From: Prevotella sp.
Lineage (GTDB): Bacteria; Bacteroidota; Bacteroidia; Bacteroidales; Bacteroidaceae
Assembly (NCBI GenBank): GCA_016285075.1
Contig: JAEEQB010000025.1
Location: forward strand, 1-55,681
Direction: 5' to 3'
DNA: 55,681 bases
The notes beneath the pieces were generated by a model. It did no database searches and was not told the origin of the DNA. It saw only the letters and a list, made by a program, of their open reading frames with translations. A program made the position numbers and the translations under genes. Positions 50,186 to 55,681 of this stretch are shown one piece after another. How positions within the stretch are numbered: the stretch's first letter is position 1; the number at the start of each line of letters is the position of its first letter.

Positions 50186-50821
50186 ATGAACTATGAACTA
50201 GAATCCTACCTTCTCCAGCACATTGAACCTGAGCCGGAATATCTCTATCGGCTGTGGCGAGCCACGAATCTGTACACCGTACACGGACGAATGGCCAGCG
50301 GACACTTGCAGGGACGGCTACTGAAGATGCTCGTGCAGATGATTCGTCCCAAGGCCATCCTCGAGGTAGGCACATTCAGTGGCTATTCTGCTCTTTCCAT
50401 GGCAGAAGGTCTGGGAGAAGGAGGAAAGATATACACCTTCGAGATCAACGACGAGATGGAGGACTTCACTCGCCCTTGGATAGAGCAGTCGCCTATGGCA
50501 TCGAAGGTTGACTTCCGCATCGGTGATGCCTTGGCCGAAGCACCCAAGTTAGGCATCGTGTTCGACATGATATTCCTCGATGGTGACAAACGCACCTACC
50601 TGCAGTGTTATGAGGCCCTCTTGCCCCTGCTGCGGCCAGGTGGCTTCATCGTGGCAGACAACACCTTGTGGGACGGTCACGTCGTTGATCCAGCCTACAG
50701 CCATGACCCTCAAACCCAAGGCATCCTCCAGTTCAACGACCATGTAGCCAGCGACCCCCGTACAGAGCAGGTGATTCTTCCCCTGCGCGACGGTCTCACC
50801 CTTATCCGCAAGAAAGAATAG
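50186..50821 (+). CDS. class I SAM-dependent O-methyltransferase (COMT/TrmR-like)
   Basis: 211 residues with the small O-methyltransferase fold. Motif I is LEVGTFSGYSALSMAEGL (SAM binding), the acidic loop is IYTFEINDEMEDFTRPW, and FDMIFLDGDKRTYLQCYEAL is the metal/catalytic Asp region. It ends GGFIVADNTLWDGHV...LTLIRKKE. This group includes catechol-type and tRNA (TrmR) methyltransferases; the substrate is undecided. The start codon lies within a simple repeat (ATGAACTATGAACTA), so the first residues MNYELES may be a recent addition; the conserved part begins near residue 10. A 69-bp palindrome follows the stop. Confidence 0.9.
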   Translation: MNYELESYLLQHIEPEPEYLYRLWRATNLYTVHGRMASGHLQGRLLKMLVQMIRPKAILEVGTFSGYSALSMAEGLGEGGKIYTFEINDEMEDFTRPWIEQSPMASKVDFRIGDALAEAPKLGIVFDMIFLDGDKRTYLQCYEALLPLLRPGGFIVADNTLWDGHVVDPAYSHDPQTQGILQFNDHVASDPRTEQVILPLRDGLTLIRKKE

Positions 50822-50830
50822 CCCCTTCTC

Positions 50831-50899
50831 GGAGATCATGGGGACAGGTTTTTGAATGAATTCACCGAATTCATTCAAAAACCTGTCCCCATGATCTCC
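50831..50899. repeat. 69-bp perfect palindrome, REP-like
   Basis: Two perfect 33-bp arms (50831-50863, 50867-50899) around ACC. The outer word AGATCATGGGG is shared with the ends of the RAYT remnant and MITE at 51952 and 53642. It may also end transcription of the methyltransferase gene. Confidence 0.7.
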
Positions 50900-50908
50900 C
50901 CCTATGAT

Positions 50909-51072
50909 CTACATAACTACATAGTTCGGAGATATTATTCTGATATTAAGCTATTTAGTAATCAATGCCACCTACATAATAACTACATAATAACTACATA
51001 TAACTACATATTAACTACATAATAACTACATATTAACTACATAAAACTACATTGATGGCTACATATAACTAC
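50909..51072 (+). repeat. CTACATA(AT)A direct-repeat array
   Basis: About ten copies of CTACATA with 2-4 bases between them, after an isolated pair at 50909-50922. It is complementary in word to the array at 51358-51484. Between the arrays (51073-51357) I see no gene, only paired AATTCTCTAGAGA words at 51175 and 51240. Confidence 0.65.
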
Positions 51073-51357
51073 GCATGAGATTCCAGACAGAACAGCAGCT
51101 TCTTATGGTTTTAATGGGCTCTGGCACGATGAAAGATACTACTTCGTAACTATTGAAGACGGGACCAGTCGGTGAATTCTCTAGAGATTTTTACGGTTTA
51201 AAGGGTACTTAAGAGTGCCAAGCAGGCATTAAAGCGTTAAATTCTCTAGAGAAAATTGTGCTTTCATTAAGGGTGAGCCGATGTGAATGCCTGTTGCGAT
51301 TGGAGTGGAATGGGATTAAACCATTTGCTTAAAGCCTGCTTGATGTGTGTTGTTGTT

Positions 51358-51484
51358 ATGTAGGTGACATGTAGGTAATATGTAGGTAATATGTAGGTAA
51401 TATGTATATAATATGTAGGTTGTTAATCATAATAATCTATTGAAATAGAGCAAGATACATCAAATGCATGTAGTTATGTAGGTG
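51358..51484 (+). repeat. ATGTAGGTAAT direct-repeat array
   Basis: Five units with an 11-bp period (51358-51420) plus a later ATGTAGTTATGTAGG at 51468. Inverse in sense to the CTACATA array. The region 51485-51778 holds no convincing gene. Confidence 0.65.
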
Positions 51485-51778
51485 AAATTAGAAAAATTGT
51501 CGTACTTTTGTGTTGAAATGACGCAGAAATCGTCTCCTAAAGATAGCGTTTTTTCCCATTGTTAAAGGCATCTGAACGACAGTAAAACAAGTTGTTTTTA
51601 CTTTAAGCGATTCTTTCTCTACGATACGGAAGAGCGATCCCCTGCTGTTACGCTTGCGTTCATAGCCCATTTTGATCAGCCTCTTTCTGAGTTCAACGTC
51701 CATTCCTTTCTTAACAATGAGGGTTGGATTTGGGGTTAAGAACCCGGATTGTTGTTGGTTGTTCCAACTATGAAAAAA

Positions 51779-51826
51779 CGAATTTCACGAATGATCCGGT
51801 ATTGCTCCGGAAATTCGTGAAATTCG
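51779..51826. repeat. 48-bp nested hairpin
   Basis: CGAATTTCACGAAT...ATTCGTGAAATTCG (14 bp) encloses TCCGG-TATTGCT-CCGGA. It lies in non-coding DNA and could be a REP-type or terminator-like unit. Confidence 0.6.
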
Positions 51827-51951
51827 TAGTCTATCCACATCGTTTTCCAGTATTACGCTGGAAAGTTGTGAAATCAGAGAAATGTGTGGCCGAAACTAAT
51901 CGGTTACAGTATTACCAGACGATGCCGCTCAGGCTCTCATCCTCCTTCATA

Positions 51952-52440
51952 AGATCATGGGGTCGGTTCTCCTGATCATTTTTGAAGTTTCTGAATGACT
52001 CCAAAAGAAACACCTGTCAGTCTTGAGAGCTGGCGGATTCCGGCTCCAAAGGAGAGAGCAGAGATTAACATTTCATTCCTCCTCGTTTTCTCAAGGCTCT
52101 GAATAATGAGAGGATTGGCTATGCCTTTGCTTTTTAGCAGGAAAGCCTTCACATCACTGTCACTGATAGGCCTAATGTCGTCAGTGTCAATATCCAGTAT
52201 CTGTCCGTCAGTCCTCTGAGGATGGAGGTCATCTGCAGATAATCCTCTTTATCCTCAAAGATATCCTGACGGTTGATGCCTCTGAGCATCACGTGGTAGA
52301 TACCCGTGCCGCTTTTTTCCCTAATCGGTCGTGCCATCGGTTCAATTGTTTTCAAATGCGAAGGCAAAGATACGAACTTATTCTCGATCATCCAAATTTT
52401 CAACGCAGAAAAATGATCAGTAGAACCGACTCCGTGATCT
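51952..52440 (-). mobile_element. RAYT element remnant with 28-bp terminal inverted repeats
   Basis: Ends AGATCATGGGGTCGGTTCT...(51952-51979) and the inverted counterpart at 52413-52440 agree at 25 of 28 positions. Inside lie the two ends of a REP-associated tyrosine (Y1) transposase gene. A TATCTTTG -7 box for that gene is visible on the minus strand near 52365. A partial extra end word (GACCCCGTGATCTT) follows at 52443. Confidence 0.7.
51976..52337 (-). pseudogene. REP-associated Y1 transposase (RAYT), internally deleted
   Basis: The N-terminus reads MARPIREKSGTGIYHVMLRG then INRQDIFEDKEDYLQM, the standard opening of these single-strand DNA transposases. After about 46 residues the sequence jumps, out of frame, to the C-terminal helix region (SDSDVKAFLLKSKGIANPL; RRNEMLISALSFGAGIRQLS; RLTGVSFGVIQKLQK). 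The stop is at 51976, next to the terminal repeat. The central part, with the catalytic H-u-H motif and tyrosine, is missing, so the protein cannot be active. Intact relatives cut and move REP palindromes. Confidence 0.75.
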
Positions 52441-52486
52441 TAGACCCCGTGATCTTACGGCAAATATCTGCTGAATATCTCGAAAT

Positions 52487-52520
52487 AAAAGAAGCCCCAC
52501 CGGTTGGCGGGACTTCTTTT
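52487..52520. terminator. hairpin terminator after the VanX-like gene
   Basis: AAAAGAAGCCCC...GGGACTTCTTTT with one mismatch pair. A/T tracts on both sides suggest a bidirectional terminator. It begins 12 bp past the stop at 52532. Confidence 0.8.
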
Positions 52521-52531
52521 ATGCTTGTTCG

Positions 52532-53329
52532 TCATTTCAACTGCTTGACCGGGAAGGTGAAGTAGGTGTCGGGGAAAGGCTCGTCCTTCAGGGTGAAGTG
52601 CCACCACTCCGAATCCATGGGCTTGAAGCCTGCGGCAAGCATGGCGCGGCGCAGGATCATGCGGTTCTTGAACTGCTGCTCAGTGATGCTGCGCTTCGGT
52701 TCGGCGGGGCTCTTCGAGTTGTCGCCGGTATATTCACCCGTCTCGGGATTGCCGCAGAAGTCTGGATGACTCTCAGGACCGAACCAGTCGAAGGTGCCGC
52801 CCATGTCGAGATCTTTCTCTGTCTGCATGTCAAAGAGTGTCAGATCCACCGTAGAGCCGCGCGTGTGGCCGCTCTTCTCGCAGATGTAATCTTCCTTGAA
52901 AAGACGCGCCTTGTCGTCGATGTCGGGATAGAAATAGGGCTTCATCTCGGTAGCCTCCATGTCGGCTCCCCAACGCATGAAGTGATCGACGGCCTTCTGT
53001 GGGCGATAGGCATCATAGATCTTCAGGCGGTAGCCCTTTGTTTTCACGTCGTCGCTCGCCTTCTTCAGGGCTGCAGCGGCCTGCTTGGTCAGGAGGGCTG
53101 TCGGCTCCTCGTACCCATCGATACGAGTACCCACGAAATTATAGGTGCCGAAGTAGCGTATCTCCAGGATAGCATCGGGCACGGCATCCGTCAGGGTTAC
53201 AAACTGGCTGCTGTCATCAGTCGGGTTGACCACGGGGTTGTCGCTGTCACCGTCACAGCAGGTCATCACACTCGCGCCGCAAATAATTGCAAGGATGGCG
53301 GCTATCATCCAAATTTTCTTTTGTTTCAT
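52532..53329 (-). CDS. D-alanyl-D-alanine dipeptidase, VanX-like (peptidase M15D), lipoprotein
   Basis: Zinc dipeptidase of the VanX/DdpX type, 265 residues. The zinc ligands and catalytic residues are visible: SGHTRGSTVDLTLFDM (S-x-H-x-x-G-x-x-x-D) and DSEWWHFTL (Glu and His). YDAYRPQKAVDHF is the substrate-binding loop. The signal with lipobox VMTC places it as a lipoprotein in the periplasm or on the surface. Without vanH/vanA nearby, a role in D-Ala-D-Ala recycling from peptidoglycan is likelier than vancomycin resistance. A TAAATTTG box (complement of 53335-53342) ends only 5 bp before the ATG, so the mRNA may be almost leaderless. Confidence 0.9.
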   Translation of the reverse strand: MKQKKIWMIAAILAIICGASVMTCCDGDSDNPVVNPTDDSSQFVTLTDAVPDAILEIRYFGTYNFVGTRIDGYEEPTALLTKQAAAALKKASDDVKTKGYRLKIYDAYRPQKAVDHFMRWGADMEATEMKPYFYPDIDDKARLFKEDYICEKSGHTRGSTVDLTLFDMQTEKDLDMGGTFDWFGPESHPDFCGNPETGEYTGDNSKSPAEPKRSITEQQFKNRMILRRAMLAAGFKPMDSEWWHFTLKDEPFPDTYFTFPVKQLK

Positions 53330-53379
53330 CGCTGCAAATTTACATATTCTCGTCGAAAAAAGTTACAAATCCATATTTT

Positions 53380-53640
53380 TTAACATCGGAGAAGGTCGAT
53401 ACGCACTTCATATACCAGATCCTGCCCCTCGTCGGTAAGGCGCTGGGCCAGGATGTCAGACTTCAGTTTCTAGCGCACTTTGCTAATTCTGGCGGGATAG
53501 CGCACCACCTGGCTGATACGCCCTCTGACGTAGCCAACCTCGTTGCGTTTCTCGTTGGCGGGCCACACCTGGGCCTCCATGCCTATGCGCAGTTGGCGCT
53601 GGGCATCTTGTCGGCATAGGCGATAAGTTGCGTCTGCTGT
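53380..53640 (-). pseudogene. C-terminal wreck of an HlyD / NHLM-type bacteriocin secretion adaptor
   Basis: Three minus-strand pieces in two frames read like the end of a membrane-fusion protein: QTQLIAYADKMPSA, then LRIGMEAQVWPANEKRNEVG and YVRGRISQVVRYPARISKVR, an in-frame stop, then KLKSDILAQRLTDEGQDLVY ending EVRIDLLRC. The block G-M-E-x-Q-V...V-G-Y-V-x-G-x-I is typical of adaptors from NHLM-type bacteriocin exporters. It has a frameshift near 53584 and the stop near 53470, and no N-terminus: the MITE at 53642-53823 abuts its upstream end. Nothing else of an exporter remains nearby. Confidence 0.55.
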
Positions 53641-53641
53641 A

Positions 53642-53823
53642 GAATCATGGGGTCGGTTCTACTGATCACTTTTGAAGTTTTTGTATTACACATAGTTCCT
53701 GACCCCCTGCGCACTTCCATCGGTTCAATTGTTTTCAAATGCGAAGGCAAAGATACGAACTTATTCTCGAACATCCAAATTTTCAACGCAGAAAAATGAT
53801 CAGTAGAACCGACCCCGTGATCT
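53642..53823 (-). mobile_element. 182-bp MITE-like derivative of the RAYT element
   Basis: The ends are nearly identical to those of the remnant at 51952-52440. The right 110 bp, including the transposase promoter and its start codon region, are almost the same, while the interior is deleted. Only a stub (start MEVRRGSGTMCN) remains of the transposase frame. Confidence 0.7.
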
Positions 53824-53859
53824 TCGATAGACACAAGCATTACTCAGTTTCGGCAAAAA

Positions 53860-53965
53860 AACTATGAAATCTTTCAACTTTCGCAATCTTATCCCCAGGG
53901 CGATGCCCTGGGCTGTAAGCTTTTGTCCTTTCTGGCCGTTTCTTACCTGCGATAGTCGAATAAAA
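53860..53965 (+). repeat. intergenic repeat of the 'PRAxPW' type with CCCAGGGC hairpin
   Basis: A perfect hairpin CCCAGGGC-GAT-GCCCTGGG (53894-53912) sits in a stretch that reads NLIPRAMPWAVSFCPF in one frame. From memory such translated strings recur in Bacteroidetes genomes as a dispersed non-coding repeat, so I do not call a gene. The rest of 53966-54083 shows no gene. Confidence 0.4.
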
Positions 53966-54083
53966 TCTTTTGCTTTGCTCACGTTTTTTCGTCATTTTGG
54001 CTTCGCCGAACTTCTTGGCAAGCCAAGCGAAACAAGTTTCGAGTCCTATGCACTCGGAAATGAAAAGAAAAACCAGTTTTCCT

Positions 54084-54114
54084 TTTGCATTTCACTCGTT
54101 TTTTCGTAACTTTG
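54084..54114 (+). promoter_or_regulatory. rightward promoter of element copy 2
   Basis: TTTG (54084-54087), 19-nt spacer, TAACTTTG (54107-54114). It points toward the 3' end of the rhuM gene and so could give antisense RNA. Confidence 0.65.
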
Positions 54115-54276
54115 CCAGAATTCGCAGGATTTCTTTAAATAAAGGCAGTCTGGGGAATTAAGGAAAAACAAGGTTACGAATTGGAGACCGTACTCAATTC
54201 CACGTTCTGCTATAAATTACTATCAATGAGCACCCGAAGATGGGTCACCAGCCGTTTTATGACACAACTTCGGGTG

Positions 54277-54308
54277 CAAAGGTAATCATTTCTTCTGAAT
54301 CCACCAAA
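54277..54308 (-). promoter_or_regulatory. leftward promoter of element copy 2
   Basis: Minus strand TTTG (complement of 54305-54308), 20-nt spacer, TACCTTTG (complement of 54277-54284). Confidence 0.65.
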
Positions 54309-54319
54309 TGGATAGCCAA

Positions 54320-55345
54320 TTATTCGCCATCAAAAGGTAACTCGCCCAGATATTTGTCAAAATCGCTTTGGAACAGACGGTCTTGTACTATGCGATACTT
54401 CTCGAACTCTGTTTCTGCATGTTCTTTTGCTTCTTCGGCAGAAACGTTCCCTGCTGTCTGAAGTACCTCATTACCACCAGCTGCTAAAATGGTGTCAATT
54501 TGTTTAGCCCAATCTTCCATTGTCATCGGGATATGGCGCTTAGCCATTCGCTCTGCCAATTCGAGAACACCGTTTACCAGTTGTCCCATGTCCGCCAGTT
54601 CCATCTCTTTCAGATAGTTCTTGGCAATTGATACATCCGTCTTGACGATCTTCCCGTCAGGTGCATTCTCCCAAGTCGTCAAGCCCATGTGCTCCTGTTC
54701 TGCATCAGCACGCTCTACAATCAACTCAGCGGCTGTTCGACCATGCACGGCATAGTGCATCTTGTTTTGCATCATCTTGAAGAAAAGCCTTGTTGTGGGA
54801 GCATCCCTATTATAGTCAATGGCTGTTGCATAGATATCAGTTAATTTCTGATAGAATCGTCGCTCAGACAGGCGAATCTCACGAATCTCTGCTAACAGAT
54901 GCTCAAAGTAGTCCTCATCCAGGAACGTACCATTCTCCATACGTTTTCTGTCCAACACATAGCCACGAATAGCATATTCACGAAGCACACTTGTGGCCCA
55001 CTGGCGGAACTGCGTAGCCCGAATGCTATTGACACGATATCCCACGCTGATAATCGCATCGAGATTATAGAACTGAAGCGTGCGATTTACATCTCTATTA
55101 CCCTCACGACGAACTACCGAAATTTTCTCGGTAGTTGCCTCCTTTTTTAGTTCATCCGTATCATAGATGTTCTGCAAATGCACACTTATGTTATCAGAGG
55201 TACAATCAAACAACATACCCATTGCTTTCTGAGTACACCACACAGTTTTGTCTTTATAGTACACCTCTACGCCCTGTTCCTTTCCTTCTATCTGAAAGAT
55301 GAGAAACTCAGCCGTACTGTTTCTTATTTCTCTACGTTTTGCCAT
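54320..55345 (-). CDS. rhuM: RhuM-family (virulence RhuM/Fic-associated) protein
   Basis: 341 residues matching the RhuM family along its length: FLIFQIEGKEQGVEVYYKD, then VWCTQKAMGMLFDCTSDNIS, VHLQNIYDTDEL, TLQFYNLDAIISVGYRVNS and RATQFRQWATSVLREYAIRG. The C-terminal half is helical (ESRRFYQKLTDIYATAIDYN-like, DWAKQIDTILAAGG). The name comes from a Salmonella pathogenicity-island gene; biochemical function is not established, and members occur widely in accessory islands, often near restriction or toxin-antitoxin genes. It appears intact. No promoter pair was found in the 67 bp before it, so it may be cotranscribed with the DKNYY gene. A 225-bp repeat element begins 12 bp after its stop. Confidence 0.88.
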   Translation of the reverse strand: MAKRREIRNSTAEFLIFQIEGKEQGVEVYYKDKTVWCTQKAMGMLFDCTSDNISVHLQNIYDTDELKKEATTEKISVVRREGNRDVNRTLQFYNLDAIISVGYRVNSIRATQFRQWATSVLREYAIRGYVLDRKRMENGTFLDEDYFEHLLAEIREIRLSERRFYQKLTDIYATAIDYNRDAPTTRLFFKMMQNKMHYAVHGRTAAELIVERADAEQEHMGLTTWENAPDGKIVKTDVSIAKNYLKEMELADMGQLVNGVLELAERMAKRHIPMTMEDWAKQIDTILAAGGNEVLQTAGNVSAEEAKEHAETEFEKYRIVQDRLFQSDFDKYLGELPFDGE

Positions 55346-55412
55346 TTATTGATATAACGTTTTTGTTCAATTGTTCCGTTTTACTACTTCTAAACAAAAG
55401 AAGGAGGGTCAA

Positions 55413-55681
55413 TCATTCGCTGTCAACTCGACATTTGCCTTGACGAAGTTTTTCGAGACGCGGATTGGGCCTCCCCTGATAATAACGGTTCTTGTCGAAG
55501 GCAAATGAAATGGAGTCAACATAATCATAGCCACAAATGAAAGAGGCGACATCTACCCCAAGCATTAATGAATCACGATAATATACGCGATTGGCATCAT
55601 AGGAGTAATTGAAATCTTTATTATTGTTTGACACATAATCCTTTGACACATAGTGTATCGGAAAGACCTTGAATGCCTGGG
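55413..55681 (-). CDS. DKNYY-family protein, N-terminus beyond the window
   Basis: The minus-strand frame is open to the window edge and reads AFKVFPIHYVSKDYVSNNNK, then YDANRVYYRDSLMLGVDVAS and ISFAFDKNRYYQGRPNPRLE. These are units of the DKNYY repeat (V-Y-Y...G-x-D...F...D-K-x-x-Y-Y). A GTG at 55649 could be taken as a start, but the repeat pattern continues upstream of it, so the gene is treated as partial. Family function unknown. It lies 67 bp upstream of rhuM on the same strand. Confidence 0.65.
   Translation of the reverse strand, partial: QAFKVFPIHYVSKDYVSNNNKDFNYSYDANRVYYRDSLMLGVDVASFICGYDYVDSISFAFDKNRYYQGRPNPRLEKLRQGKCRVDSE

Larger units (their letters stand above)
54084..54308 (-). 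repeat. 225-bp element, copy 2 (downstream of RhuM)
   Basis: Inverted counterpart of 11317-11541. Read on the minus strand it starts 12 bp past the RhuM stop with promoter 54277-54308. Then come the inverted repeat CACCCGAAG...CTTCGGGTG (28-nt loop), the strongly conserved core (54120-54230) and the opposing promoter at 54084-54114. Relative to copy 1 the eighth base pair of the stem is swapped from T-A to A-T. Confidence 0.75.

Noticed and set aside
50909..51484. Possible CRISPR array
   Set aside because: Units are 7-11 bp with 2-4 bp between them; there are no spacers of 25-40 bp and no cas genes.
51488..51703. 71-residue minus-strand frame (starts MDVELRKRLIKMGYERKR)
   Set aside because: No promoter or family resemblance, in a repeat-rich decayed region; could be a fragment but cannot be supported.
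51724..51975. 83-residue plus-strand frame
   Set aside because: It runs through the 48-bp hairpin and into the RAYT terminal repeat, so it is not a gene.
52532..53329. Vancomycin-resistance gene vanX
   Set aside because: The enzyme family matches, but no vanH/vanA/vanR/vanS partner is present and the protein is a lipoprotein; a peptidoglycan dipeptidase role is likelier.
53864..54109. 81-residue plus-strand frame
   Set aside because: Covers the dispersed hairpin repeat and a promoter region; typical spurious call.

Overview
The window reads as chromosomal DNA of a Bacteroidota bacterium, most likely Prevotellaceae (Prevotella/Segatella, gut or rumen). The reasons are: promoters of the Bacteroidetes type (TTTG, 19-20 bases, TAnnTTTG); a fused SecDF; a membrane-anchored SusR-like regulator; SusE/F-like starch-binding proteins; many GH31 and GH43 enzymes; and C-terminal tails of the kind Prevotella secreted proteins carry. 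No rRNA or tRNA gene, CRISPR array or intact insertion sequence was recognised.

Layout. (1) 1-12.6 kb is AT-rich accessory DNA. It holds three WG-repeat proteins, a DEXX-box AAA ATPase behind a striking 39-bp palindrome, and a cassette (small HTH regulator, two tandem WG-repeat paralogues with a PEGA-like N-terminus, a DUF2971-like protein, a secreted phosphodiester-glycosidase-like protein, a DUF1016/PD-(D/E)XK nuclease-like protein) bracketed by an inverted pair of about 70-bp repeats. The stretch ends in palindromic repeats and a gutted tyrosine-phosphatase pseudogene. (2) 12.6-23.6 kb is GC-richer and mostly housekeeping, on the minus strand except hup: thioredoxin-fold lipid-side protein, outer-membrane barrel, metG, secDF, an endonuclease/phosphatase-family protein, rhomboid protease, HU. 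(3) 23.7-38.6 kb, plus strand: kduI-kduD for unsaturated-uronate catabolism, run into a SusR-like regulator, followed by an alpha-glycan operon of three GH31 enzymes, two SusE/F-like proteins and a GLUG-type repeat protein, with no SusC/SusD. (4) 38.8-50.8 kb: a minus-strand hemicellulose locus (sugar:cation symporter and four GH43 enzymes in three or four transcription units), a divergent sialate-O-acetylesterase/xylan-esterase-like gene, then aroQ and an O-methyltransferase. (5) 50.8-55.7 kb is decayed: inverted short-repeat arrays, a RAYT transposase remnant and its MITE-like derivative, a dead secretion-adaptor gene, a VanX-like dipeptidase, RhuM and a DKNYY protein cut by the window edge.

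The two sugar loci fit one lifestyle: secreted GH31, GH43 and esterase enzymes trim plant polysaccharides, a symporter imports short pentosides, a cytoplasmic GH43 finishes them, and KduI/KduD feed uronates into 2-keto-3-deoxygluconate metabolism. Without SusC/SusD here, polymer capture and import must be encoded elsewhere.

The most unusual non-coding finding is a pair of 225-bp elements (11317-11541 and, inverted, 54084-54308). Both lie directly downstream of an accessory defence-type gene (DUF1016; RhuM) in the same relative orientation. Each carries two convergent, consensus-quality promoters and an inverted repeat with one compensated base-pair change. All function calls come from reading the sequence and from memory of protein families; no database search was run.
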